A DNA stretch of 7,865 bases from an uncultured Planctomycetaceae bacterium (GCA_903921945.1 CAIXSC010000701.1:1-7865), one strand, 5' to 3'; positions 1-6,049 are shown, numbered from the stretch's first letter. Numbers and translations: made by a program. Notes: generated from the letters alone by a model not told the origin.

Positions 1-69
1 TAGTTCCCAGCCAGCCAAAGTCACGCCCCACCGCCCTGGTTCACCGGCAATGGACGATGGCCTGGGAAG
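1..69. other. Non-coding left edge, downstream of the sulfatase
   Basis: These 69 bases lie beyond the stop codon of the minus-strand sulfatase that ends at 70. I see no coding sequence with a recognisable product and no stem-loop followed by a T-run on the minus strand, so no intrinsic terminator can be claimed. The adjacent gene is outside the window. Confidence 0.5.
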
Positions 70-1572
70 TCATTTCTCCTTCGAGCTCTTCTTCTTTTTG
101 GCATTTCCATGGGGCGAAGCCGCAGCGTTCTTTTTGGGCATCGGGGCATTCACGGCCTTACGCCAAGCGACCAGCCGATCGAACAGTTCTTGGGCCTTGG
201 CCGGATTTTCCCTCGCCAGGTTTTTCGATTCACCGATATCATCGCGAAGGTTGTACAGTTCGAGCCGGCCGTCCTCGAGGAACTCCATCAACTTCCAGTC
301 GCCGACTTGGATCACACTGACCGGCGTCGTGCGCCACAGTCCGGTGCCTGCCCCGAGATAGCCGGGGAAATGCTGGAAAATGGCATCGCGTTTCAAGGTC
401 GCGTTCGGATCGCGGAACAGTTTCACAAGACTCTCGCCGTCAAGCACTTGTCTTGGTCGAGGCGCGTCGGCGATTTCCAGGAATGTCGGAAAGATATCGA
501 CGTGGATCGTCGGCACGTCGCTGGACGAACCCGGTTGAGTCACGCCGGGCCAGCGCACCATGAACGGCTCGCGAATGCCGCCTTCATACAAGCTGCCTTT
601 GCCGCTCCGCAAGGGTGCGTTGTCGGTGATGCCGCCGCCATCCTCATCGGCGCCTTTGGGCTTCTTGCCAGCCGAAGTCACTCCCGGATCGCGTTCCAGA
701 CCGCCCGGCCCTCGGTATCCGCCCACTCCGCCGTTATCACTCGTGAAGATCAGCACCGTGTTATCCGCCAACTTCAAGTCATCCAGTGTTCGCATCACGC
801 GTCCGACGCTCTCGTCGACAGAGGCGATCATCGCGGCGTAAGTGGCGCTGTTGTGGCCGCCCACGGCCGGTTTGCGTTTGAATTTCGCCACCAGTTCGGG
901 CTTGGCTTCATGGGGAGAATGAACGCCAAAATGCGGTAGATAAAGAAAGAACGGCCGTTCTTTGTTCCGCTCAATAAAACCGACCGCCTTTTCCGTAAGA
1001 AAGTCCGCAAGGTACTGTCCTTCGGGATAATCGGTCTTCGGATGGGTGGCAAAGTCGAAATGCTTGCCCATGCTAACAATCGCCTCATCGAAACCGCGTT
1101 TCCCTGGCAGGAAATCTCCTTGTTGGCCAATATGCCACTTTCCAAACATTCCAGTGGCATAGCCGGCCGCCTTGAGTTGCTTGGCGATGATGTCGCGATC
1201 CAAAGGTAGGACGATTGAATTCTCGACGGGCTGAAGCGGACGTTTGCTCCAATCAAACCGGTCGATGCCGCCAACCGTGTAGACACCGGTCCGAGCGCCG
1301 TACTGTCCGCTCATCAAGGCCGCCCGTGTCGGCGTGCAATTCTGGCAGTGGTGATGGTTCAACAGCCTCATTCCCTGGGCTGCGAGCCGGTCCAAGTTCG
1401 GCGTCTCGTAATACTTGCTGCCAAAACAAGCGACATCGGTGTAACCAAGGTCATCCGCCATGATGAGGATAATATTTGGCTTGGAACCGGCAGGCGCGCC
1501 AACCGCTTCCGGCGCCGACCAAGACGCGATGAGCACAGCCAACAATGGCAGCAACCCGATCCTAGTACACAT
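70..1572 (-). CDS. Secreted sulfatase, arylsulfatase A-like
   Basis: A 500-residue formylglycine-dependent sulfatase (Pfam Sulfatase, PF00884) that should hydrolyse sulfate esters outside the cytoplasm. Residues 1 to about 26 form a signal peptide (short basic start, hydrophobic LLPLLAVLIA, Ala/Gly-rich cleavage zone). Asp40-Asp41 are expected calcium ligands. Cys79-Thr-Pro-Thr-Arg83 is the C-x-P-x-R motif whose Cys becomes formylglycine. GKWHIG (144-149), His218, Asp279-Asn280 in TSDNGG and Lys325 in RSGKGS complete the usual active-site set. Length is normal for the family. The start at 1572 places the signal peptide directly at the N-terminus, with a weak GGA-rich ribosome site upstream. 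The last 23 residues are unusually Lys-rich. It lies 67 bases downstream of a second sulfatase on the same strand, probably one transcript. The family is clear; the sulfated substrate cannot be read from sequence. A formylglycine-generating enzyme must be encoded elsewhere. Confidence 0.93.
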   Translation of the reverse strand: MCTRIGLLPLLAVLIASWSAPEAVGAPAGSKPNIILIMADDLGYTDVACFGSKYYETPNLDRLAAQGMRLLNHHHCQNCTPTRAALMSGQYGARTGVYTVGGIDRFDWSKRPLQPVENSIVLPLDRDIIAKQLKAAGYATGMFGKWHIGQQGDFLPGKRGFDEAIVSMGKHFDFATHPKTDYPEGQYLADFLTEKAVGFIERNKERPFFLYLPHFGVHSPHEAKPELVAKFKRKPAVGGHNSATYAAMIASVDESVGRVMRTLDDLKLADNTVLIFTSDNGGVGGYRGPGGLERDPGVTSAGKKPKGADEDGGGITDNAPLRSGKGSLYEGGIREPFMVRWPGVTQPGSSSDVPTIHVDIFPTFLEIADAPRPRQVLDGESLVKLFRDPNATLKRDAIFQHFPGYLGAGTGLWRTTPVSVIQVGDWKLMEFLEDGRLELYNLRDDIGESKNLARENPAKAQELFDRLVAWRKAVNAPMPKKNAAASPHGNAKKKKSSKEK

Positions 1573-1586
1573 CGCATCCGTCCATT

Positions 1587-1597
1587 GGTCATTGACC
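1587..1597. repeat. 11-bp palindrome ahead of the arylsulfatase-like gene
   Basis: The sequence GGTCATTGACC is a perfect inverted repeat with 5-base arms and a single central base. It lies 15-25 bases upstream of the start codon at 1572, inside the 67-base gap between the two sulfatase genes. It could be a small operator or a weak RNA hairpin, but so short a palindrome may be chance. Confidence 0.3.
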
Positions 1598-1639
1598 GTG
1601 GAGACTGTCGTGACTGTTAGTTCCTACCTAAACACGTTA

Positions 1640-3187
1640 TTACCGCGGCGGGCCATTGTTTCGCCAGCCACGGGCGAGCGTCGCTGCAAGTTCTTCGATC
1701 AGATTCTTGTTTGCGGGGTCGGCCGCATGGTTGGCTTCCTCGTTCGCATCGGTTTGGTAGTCGTACAATTCGCGCGCCACCACCTCGGCGGCGCCTTTCT
1801 TTCGCCACTCGACATACCGATAGCGATCGGTCCTGACCGCGTAGCCCATCAGGGGGCCCGTCTCTTTCGAACCGCGCGGGTATTGGCTGAAAGCCGCCGC
1901 CTTCCATGACTTCGCCGGATCCTCGAGTAGCGGAGCGAAACTATAGCCCTCCACGCCCTGCGGCTTCGGCAACCGACAGACCTCGGCCAATGTCGGATAG
2001 ATGTCCACAAACTCGACAAGCCTGTCGCACTGTTTGCCCATCGTCTTCTGGCCCGGCACACTCATCAGCAGCGCCGCTCGCGTCGCCTGTTCATAGTTCG
2101 AGTGCTTGCACCACATGCCGTGGTCGCCAAGATGCCAACCATGGTCCCCCCACAGGATTACCACCGTGTTTTCAGCAAGCCCCTGGTCACGAAGGGCCTC
2201 TAAGACCCTGCCGAGTTGCGCATCCATATAACTTACGGCGGCGTAGTAGCCGTGAATGAGCTTGACCGCGGTGGCTTGCGGCACGGCCCCGGACTTCGGA
2301 ATGCCTTGGTACGACCGTAACTCGCCCCAGACCGACGGCGCGAACGCCGGCGCATCCTTCGGTGGCACGGTGACGCTTGCCAGCGGCAGGGTGTCCGGGT
2401 CGTACAGGTCCCAATACTTTTTAGGAGCGACGAATGGCAAATGCGGCTTGACGAAACCGACGGCCAGAAAGAACGGTTCCGCCTTGCCTTTGCGCTCCTT
2501 AAGGATCTCGATGGCCCGGTCGGCCGTCCAGCCATCGTTTAACGTCGAGTCGTCCACTTCCGGAGCTTCGAATGCGGGGCCGCGGGCTTTGTCGAGATCT
2601 TTCGCCTGCGCTTTCGCGTCCGCTTTGGCTTTCGCTTGGATCTTCAAGCCCTCGGGACCGTAACCTTTGCCTTGGGTACCCTCCCATGGCACGCTCCAAC
2701 TGCGAGCGTCATCATAGCCGCCATGGTAAATCTTCCCGATCCCATGGGCGTAGTAGCCGTTGGCTTTGAAATGTTCAGGCAAAGTCACCACGTCCGGCAA
2801 CGCTTTGCGGAAGTGCGTGACCAGGTCGTATACCTTGGTGCTGTCCGGTCGGCGTCCGGTGAGCAACGACGAGCGACTCGGACTGCAAACCGCTTGTTGG
2901 CAATAGGCGTGCGTGAACACGGTGCCGCGTCTGGCCAGGGCGTCCATGTTCGGCGTCTTGGCGTGCCGGTCACCGGCGGCCGCGATGGCCGGCTTCAGGT
3001 CGTCCACGGCGACGAACAAGACGTTCAGCCGCTTGGCGGGAACCACGGGCCCCGGCGGTTCAGCTTGCAAAGCGGTTTGGGCTCGCACAGTTGGCTCGGC
3101 AACTGGCTCGGCAACTGGCTCGGCAGCTCGCAAGGGCCATGAACAGGCGATCAACACCGCGGCCATGATCGGTAGAACGGTTCTCAT
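1640..3187 (-). CDS. Secreted sulfatase, iduronate-2-sulfatase-like
   Basis: A 515-residue sulfatase of the type usually annotated iduronate-2-sulfatase or choline-sulfatase-like. The ATG at 3187 is chosen because it begins a signal peptide (MRTVLPIMAAVLIAC...) and is preceded by AGGAA five bases away. An open frame continues to 3325, but it runs through non-coding 11-bp repeats and would bury the signal. Asp62-Asp63 are expected metal ligands, Cys101-Ser-Pro-Ser-Arg105 is the formylglycine motif, and GKIYHGG (151-157), KPHLPF (247-252), GDHGWHLGDH (347-356) and Lys361-His362 match the iduronate-2-sulfatase signature. LIAC at 12-15 could be a lipobox, so membrane anchoring is an alternative to cleavage near Ala21/Ala22. 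Oddities are a triplicated AEPV-type repeat just after the signal and a Lys/Ala-rich insert at about 182-200. It precedes the arylsulfatase-like gene. The true substrate is unknown: bacterial members need not act on glycosaminoglycans. Confidence 0.92.
   Translation of the reverse strand: MRTVLPIMAAVLIACSWPLRAAEPVAEPVAEPTVRAQTALQAEPPGPVVPAKRLNVLFVAVDDLKPAIAAAGDRHAKTPNMDALARRGTVFTHAYCQQAVCSPSRSSLLTGRRPDSTKVYDLVTHFRKALPDVVTLPEHFKANGYYAHGIGKIYHGGYDDARSWSVPWEGTQGKGYGPEGLKIQAKAKADAKAQAKDLDKARGPAFEAPEVDDSTLNDGWTADRAIEILKERKGKAEPFFLAVGFVKPHLPFVAPKKYWDLYDPDTLPLASVTVPPKDAPAFAPSVWGELRSYQGIPKSGAVPQATAVKLIHGYYAAVSYMDAQLGRVLEALRDQGLAENTVVILWGDHGWHLGDHGMWCKHSNYEQATRAALLMSVPGQKTMGKQCDRLVEFVDIYPTLAEVCRLPKPQGVEGYSFAPLLEDPAKSWKAAAFSQYPRGSKETGPLMGYAVRTDRYRYVEWRKKGAAEVVARELYDYQTDANEEANHAADPANKNLIEELAATLARGWRNNGPPR
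2588..2644 (-). other. Lys/Ala low-complexity insert within the sulfatase
   Basis: Residues about 182-200 of the iduronate-2-sulfatase-like protein alternate Lys and Ala with a few Gln and Asp. The underlying DNA shows imperfect reiterations of a gctttcg-like word. It lies in the stretch between GKIYHGG and the VDDSTLNDG segment, away from the catalytic motifs, so it is probably a surface loop expanded by slippage. Confidence 0.55.
3093..3128 (-). repeat. Three 12-bp tandem repeats encoding an AEPV-type repeat
   Basis: Two identical copies of ggctcggcaact (3093-3104, 3105-3116) and a third with one base changed (3117-3128) lie in frame near the start of the iduronate-2-sulfatase-like gene. 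They encode the AEPVAEPVAEPT stretch just after the hydrophobic signal core. Because the unit is a multiple of three, copy number can change without a frameshift. The result is a short Pro-rich spacer between signal and catalytic domain. Confidence 0.9.
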
Positions 3188-3192
3188 CGTGG

Positions 3193-3197
3193 TTCCT
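3193..3197 (-). promoter_or_regulatory. Ribosome binding site of the iduronate-2-sulfatase-like gene
   Basis: On the minus strand AGGAA sits five bases before the ATG at 3187. It supports this start over the upstream in-frame ATG at 3325, which would add 46 residues lacking secretion features. Confidence 0.6.
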
Positions 3198-3200
3198 ATT

Positions 3201-3220
3201 GAACGTTCCCGAATGTTTCC
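3201..3220 (-). promoter_or_regulatory. Possible two-site operator: two 10-bp tandem half-sites
   Basis: On the minus strand two adjacent 10-mers, GGAAACATTC and GGGAACGTTC, agree at 8 of 10 positions. The second contains the perfect palindrome GAACGTTC (3201-3208), and the first has a GAA-N3-TTC pattern. The 10-base period would put both on one face of the helix. They lie between a possible -10 box (3227-3232) and the ribosome site (3193-3197), a position suited to a repressor. This is inference from pattern and place only. Confidence 0.3.
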
Positions 3221-3226
3221 GACTCG

Positions 3227-3232
3227 ATTATG
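3227..3232 (-). promoter_or_regulatory. Possible -10 box upstream of the sulfatase pair
   Basis: The minus strand reads CATAAT, matching TATAAT at five of six bases, about 40 bases ahead of the start at 3187. I find no good -35 hexamer 16-18 bases upstream. If real, the promoter may rely on an activator, and the 11-bp repeat array at 3266-3342 lies just upstream of it. Confidence 0.3.
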
Positions 3233-3265
3233 AACACGGTTCGTCGACGACGCGTTGGATGCGCG

Positions 3266-3342
3266 TTGACAGCGAGTTAAGGACGAGTTGACGGCGACTT
3301 GACGGCGACTTGACGGCAAGCTCACCGCAAGTTCACCGCGCG
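3266..3342. repeat. Seven 11-bp tandem repeats in the intergenic gap
   Basis: Seven consecutive 11-base units run without spacers: ttgacagcgag, ttaaggacgag, ttgacggcgac (twice), ttgacggcaag, ctcaccgcaag, ttcaccgcgcg. The two identical central units are at 3288-3298 and 3299-3309, and divergence grows toward both ends. The array begins 79 bases upstream of the sulfatase start at 3187 and ends three bases from the stop codon of the GH10-like gene at 3346. The unit length is not a multiple of three and is close to one DNA helical turn, which fits a cis-acting array (iteron-like binding sites or a curved or phased element) better than protein coding. Simple slippage expansion remains possible. 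Confidence 0.8.
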
Positions 3343-3345
3343 GGA

Positions 3346-4830
3346 CTAGCTTAGGAAACGGTGCCGAAGGTTGGCGAGCGTTTCGATGGCCGGTTTGCGG
3401 GTGCCCGCGGAGTCGAACAAGCCGCCATGGGCGAAATCGTGTGGCACCTCATCGCGGCCTTGATTCCAGATCACGCTATGCACGGCGGACCGTGCGAGCA
3501 GCAAGGTGGTGAAGCGATCCGCGAAACTCCGCTGCCATTCGGGAGACGCCCCTTCAGGCCCCAATCGCGGATAAGGCTCGCACGGCTCCACCGCCCGCGC
3601 ATCCCTGGTCACGTCGCTCGGCGCCGTCACGAACACCAGCAGCGGCAGCCCGAGCAGACTCCACTGGTCGATCAGGCGGCTGATCTCGAACGAGTCGCGG
3701 GGCCAAGTCGCGCGGCTGCCGTAGCCGAAGTTGATTTCCAGTCCCAGCCCCGAAACTCCCAGTTCCGAGCGGACCAGCATGTCGGCGTAATGCAGCGGCG
3801 ACAGGTCGAAATGCCGTCGGGTCATGTATTCGCCCCACGGCTGATCGAAGCTCACCACGACCGGGGTCCGCGCATCGGCTTTGCGGATCGTCTCGATCAC
3901 GCTCACGGTCAGCCGCAATCGCTGTTCCTCGCTGAGCCGGATTTCACCGTCATTGACGATCCCGGCGACGGCATGCCACGCATGGACTTTTCCCTGGAAC
4001 GCGTTCACCGTGGCGTCGACATGTTCAACAACTTGCCGGTGAAGGTCAGAGAAATCGGAGCCGCGAGTGTCGAGCCACGCGGGCCACGAACGACGGCTGG
4101 GGCGAAACAAGGGGCCCGCGATGACCTTCAGTCCTTGCTCGCGGCACCATCGCAGTTGATGCTCGATCGCCGCGAAGCTCCGCGTTCCCGCAATCTGTTC
4201 GATCTCGCTCCAACACGTGGCGATATGAGCCGTGTTGAACGCTGTCTGCAGCCACTTCTCAGCCCGGGCATCGAGCGGCGGGCTCTCCAACGTTACCCCC
4301 AGCAGTGTCGGCAACGGCTGATTGAGCCGCCGGGCTTGGATGGAGGCCAAGGAGAATTCGAGGCTCGCCGCCTCCTCGGCGTCAAAACAATGCCGCTGAC
4401 AATCATCGCAGGCGGCGAGACAAACCGGCACTTCAGCCTGCCGCGTCGCCGCCACAATGAACGACTCTTGGGCGGCCCCAATCGACCTCAAGGTCGACTC
4501 GGACGGGCGGTAGCCGAGCAACTTCCAATTGGAAAGTTGGGAACGCAACCGATGAAGGGTGCCGCGAGCCAGTTCCAACGGCAACAAATAGGGCTGACGC
4601 CGCTCCACCAAACTTGTCGTCTGCAGGACGTATTCGCCATGGGCGGGAACTGTCCACGGAATGGCCAACATTCCGGACTCGCGCACTTCCCGCTCGACGG
4701 TCAACACCTGGCCGTCCCAACTGGCCTGCGAAGCCCATGGGACATAGTCCATCCCCATGAGGTACGCACGCTGCACAGCCTCGTCCCGCAGGCGTTCATC
4801 GGAAGGAACGAGGAATCGCATGAAACCCAT
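3346..4830 (-). CDS. GH10-like (beta-xylanase-related) protein with a substituted active site
   Basis: A 494-residue protein whose C-terminal 300 residues resemble the TIM barrel of glycoside hydrolase family 10. GKVHAWHAVAG (280-290) aligns with the GH10 WDVVNE strand, LGLEINFG (362-369) with the nucleophile strand (Glu365 as candidate), and VIWNQGRD...GGLFDSAGTRKPA (453-481) with the terminal W-x-x-x-D...LFD...KPA motif. Ala289-Gly290 replace the Asn-Glu that supplies the acid/base, and the upstream WH-x-Q motif is also absent (GPLFRPSRRSWPAWL). The N-terminal 130 residues are a separate part, possibly beta-rich and carbohydrate-binding-like. Residues 137-148 hold four cysteines. No signal peptide is visible. 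The start at 4830 (MGFMRFLVPS) is preferred; 4821 is an alternative, and the open frame beyond 4830 runs into the divergent purC. The distant GH10 relationship is fairly firm; xylanase activity is doubtful. Confidence 0.75.
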   Translation of the reverse strand: MGFMRFLVPSDERLRDEAVQRAYLMGMDYVPWASQASWDGQVLTVEREVRESGMLAIPWTVPAHGEYVLQTTSLVERRQPYLLPLELARGTLHRLRSQLSNWKLLGYRPSESTLRSIGAAQESFIVAATRQAEVPVCLAACDDCQRHCFDAEEAASLEFSLASIQARRLNQPLPTLLGVTLESPPLDARAEKWLQTAFNTAHIATCWSEIEQIAGTRSFAAIEHQLRWCREQGLKVIAGPLFRPSRRSWPAWLDTRGSDFSDLHRQVVEHVDATVNAFQGKVHAWHAVAGIVNDGEIRLSEEQRLRLTVSVIETIRKADARTPVVVSFDQPWGEYMTRRHFDLSPLHYADMLVRSELGVSGLGLEINFGYGSRATWPRDSFEISRLIDQWSLLGLPLLVFVTAPSDVTRDARAVEPCEPYPRLGPEGASPEWQRSFADRFTTLLLARSAVHSVIWNQGRDEVPHDFAHGGLFDSAGTRKPAIETLANLRHRFLS

Positions 4831-4907
4831 GGAGCAGCTCGGAACCGACACCGCGGCGGCAAAGGGGCGACAATGTAAACTGGAAAGCTTAACGAAGCCG
4901 CCGCGCA

Positions 4908-4937
4908 GGGACAACTCGGGAAGCCGGTTGGTATACT
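4908..4937 (+). promoter_or_regulatory. Candidate sigma-70-type promoter for purC
   Basis: GGGACA (4908-4913, four of six to TTGACA) and TATACT (4932-4937, five of six to TATAAT) are 18 bases apart. The -10 word stands out in otherwise GC-rich DNA. Transcription from about 4944 would give a leader of roughly 215 bases containing the 24-bp repeats. Planctomycete promoter consensus is poorly constrained, so this is a candidate only. Confidence 0.4.
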
Positions 4938-4986
4938 GCCCCGAAGCATGGCCCGCGACGCGGAATGCCACCCGCGTTACAACGCC

Positions 4987-5060
4987 GCCGTGCCGAAACG
5001 CCGTGGCACCGCGCCGTGCTAGACGGTTGTGGCACCGCCGTGCCCGAACGTTGTGGCGTT
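4987..5060 (+). repeat. Three 24-bp imperfect direct repeats in the purC leader
   Basis: Units at 4987-5010, 5013-5036 and 5037-5060 all begin GCCGTGC and share TGTGGC or CGTGGC near the end; each pair agrees at 17 of 24 positions. The first two end in GTGGCACC. The first unit could fold by pairing GTGCC (4990-4994) with GGCAC (5005-5009). They may be a structured RNA leader, protein-binding sites, or copies of a dispersed planctomycete intergenic repeat; the sequence alone does not decide. Confidence 0.7.
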
Positions 5061-5073
5061 TGAGTGCCACGGC
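5000..5073 (+). repeat. 10-bp inverted repeat spanning the direct repeats
   Basis: GCCGTGGCAC at 5000-5009 is the exact reverse complement of GTGCCACGGC at 5064-5073. In RNA this would form a 10-base-pair GC-rich stem closing a loop that holds the second and third 24-bp units. It lies about 85 bases before the purC start and has no following T-run, so it is not a standard terminator. Confidence 0.55.
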
Positions 5074-5140
5074 ACCGGAATGCGCGGCGTTTTGGGCCAA
5101 CCGCTGGAAAATGAGTCGACCGCGAGAAAACGAGTCCAAC

Positions 5141-5150
5141 GAGGAAGGAA
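5141..5150 (+). promoter_or_regulatory. Ribosome binding site of purC
   Basis: GAGGAAGGAA lies eight bases ahead of the ATG at 5159. It decides the purC start: the same frame is open upstream to 4757, but that extension overlaps the divergent gene and has no homology-like sequence. Confidence 0.7.
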
Positions 5151-5158
5151 GCCGCACG

Positions 5159-6049
5159 ATGTCCCGAGTGGTCTTGGAAACCCGGTTGCAGGGGCTGCCC
5201 GTCCGCCGCGGGAAAGTCCGCGACATCTACGAGCTGGGCGATCGATTGCTGATGATCAGCACTGACCGCATCAGCGCGTTCGACTGGGTTCTGCCGACGG
5301 GGATCCCCGACAAGGGCCGCGTTCTGACGCAGCTGAGCGCGTTTTGGTTTGGCATCTTGGATGTGCCTCACCATCTGCTCTCCACCACCTTGGACGACCT
5401 CCCGTTGCCGCCGGGAACGCCCCTCGAGGACCTGGAAGGGCGCGCGATGGTAACGCGAAAAGCGGCAGTCGTGCCGATCGAATGTGTGGTTCGCGGCTAC
5501 CTGGAAGGCTCGGGGTGGAAAGAGTACCAGCGATCCGGGACCGTCTGCGGCCAGCCATTGCCGCCGGGACTCCGCCAAGGCGAACGGCTCGCGGAGCCGA
5601 TCTTCACCCCGGCCACGAAGGAACAATCGGGGCACGACATCAACATCCCGTTTGAACGCATGGTCGAAATTATTGGACGGTCGCAGGCCGACGCCCTCCG
5701 GGAACTCAGCCTGGAAATCTACCGCCGCGGGGCCGCCCATGCCTCCCAACACGGCATCATCATCGCCGACACGAAATTCGAATGGGGCGTCTGCGACGGC
5801 CAAGTGATTCTGATCGACGAGGTGCTGACGCCAGACAGTTCGCGTTTCTGGCCGGCGGACCTTTACGCCCCCGGCCGCAGCCAACCTTCGTTCGATAAAC
5901 AGTTCGTCCGCGACTGGCTCGAAACGACCGCCTGGGACAAGAACAGCCCTCCCCCCGCCCTGCCCGACGATGTCGTGCAGCGAACACGGGAGAAATATCT
6001 GGAAGCGTTTGAACGCCTGACCGGCCACAAACTCCCGGGAGTCTCGTGA
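5159..6049 (+). CDS. purC: Phosphoribosylaminoimidazole-succinocarboxamide synthase (SAICAR synthase)
   Basis: A 296-residue cytoplasmic enzyme of de novo purine synthesis. It joins aspartate to carboxyaminoimidazole ribonucleotide (CAIR) using ATP, giving SAICAR. Family motifs occur in order: GKVRDIYE (18-25) in the nucleotide-binding loop, STDRISAFD (34-42), VRGYLEGSGWKEY (111-123), FTPATKEQSGHDIN (149-162), ADTKFEWG (203-210), LIDEVLTPDSSRFWP (218-232) and SFDKQFVRDWLE (244-255). The length fits the longer form of about 300 residues rather than the roughly 240-residue E. coli form. The start is set by a strong ribosome site and by the motif-rich sequence beginning soon after. The gene is divergent from the GH10-like gene, and the cytochrome-like gene follows it closely on the same strand. 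No other pur gene is visible. The 215-base leader with repeats may bear on expression, but nothing resembles a known purine riboswitch. Confidence 0.97.
   Translation: MSRVVLETRLQGLPVRRGKVRDIYELGDRLLMISTDRISAFDWVLPTGIPDKGRVLTQLSAFWFGILDVPHHLLSTTLDDLPLPPGTPLEDLEGRAMVTRKAAVVPIECVVRGYLEGSGWKEYQRSGTVCGQPLPPGLRQGERLAEPIFTPATKEQSGHDINIPFERMVEIIGRSQADALRELSLEIYRRGAAHASQHGIIIADTKFEWGVCDGQVILIDEVLTPDSSRFWPADLYAPGRSQPSFDKQFVRDWLETTAWDKNSPPPALPDDVVQRTREKYLEAFERLTGHKLPGVS

Larger units (their letters stand above)
4831..5158. other. Divergent intergenic region between the GH10-like gene and purC
   Basis: This 328-base stretch separates two divergently read genes and has no credible ORF of its own. It contains a plus-strand promoter candidate (4908-4937), three 24-bp direct repeats (4987-5060), a 10-bp inverted pair (5000-5009 with 5064-5073) and the purC ribosome site (5141-5150). 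For the minus-strand gene I found only a poor -10-like TACATT (4872-4877) with no -35 partner. Confidence 0.6.

Noticed and set aside
3188..3325. N-terminal extension of the iduronate-2-sulfatase-like protein to the ATG at 3325
   Set aside because: It is translated from the 11-bp tandem repeats, whose unit is not a multiple of three, and would place 46 residues before a good signal peptide that has its own ribosome site.
4387..4422. Radical SAM CxxxCxxC motif in the GH10-like protein
   Set aside because: The spacing matches by coincidence. The cluster lies mid-protein, and the other radical SAM motifs and fold are not seen.
3361..4878. Plus-strand open frame of 505 codons opposite the GH10-like gene
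   Set aside because: Its product is rich in Arg, Gln and Pro with no recognisable motif. The minus-strand frame has barrel motifs. It is a shadow of GC-biased codon use.
4987..5060. CRISPR array
   Set aside because: The 24-bp units are directly adjacent or two bases apart, with no spacers, and agree at only 17 of 24 positions.
5000..5073. Intrinsic terminator
   Set aside because: The stem has a 54-base loop and no T-run follows on either strand; it lies ahead of purC, not after a gene end.
4831..5226. N-terminal extension of the GH10-like protein to 5226
   Set aside because: It would overlap the start of purC on the opposite strand and adds Arg-rich sequence derived from the intergenic repeats.
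4889..6028. Minus-strand open frame of 379 codons opposite purC
   Set aside because: purC on the plus strand has every family motif and a good ribosome site; the antisense product shows none.
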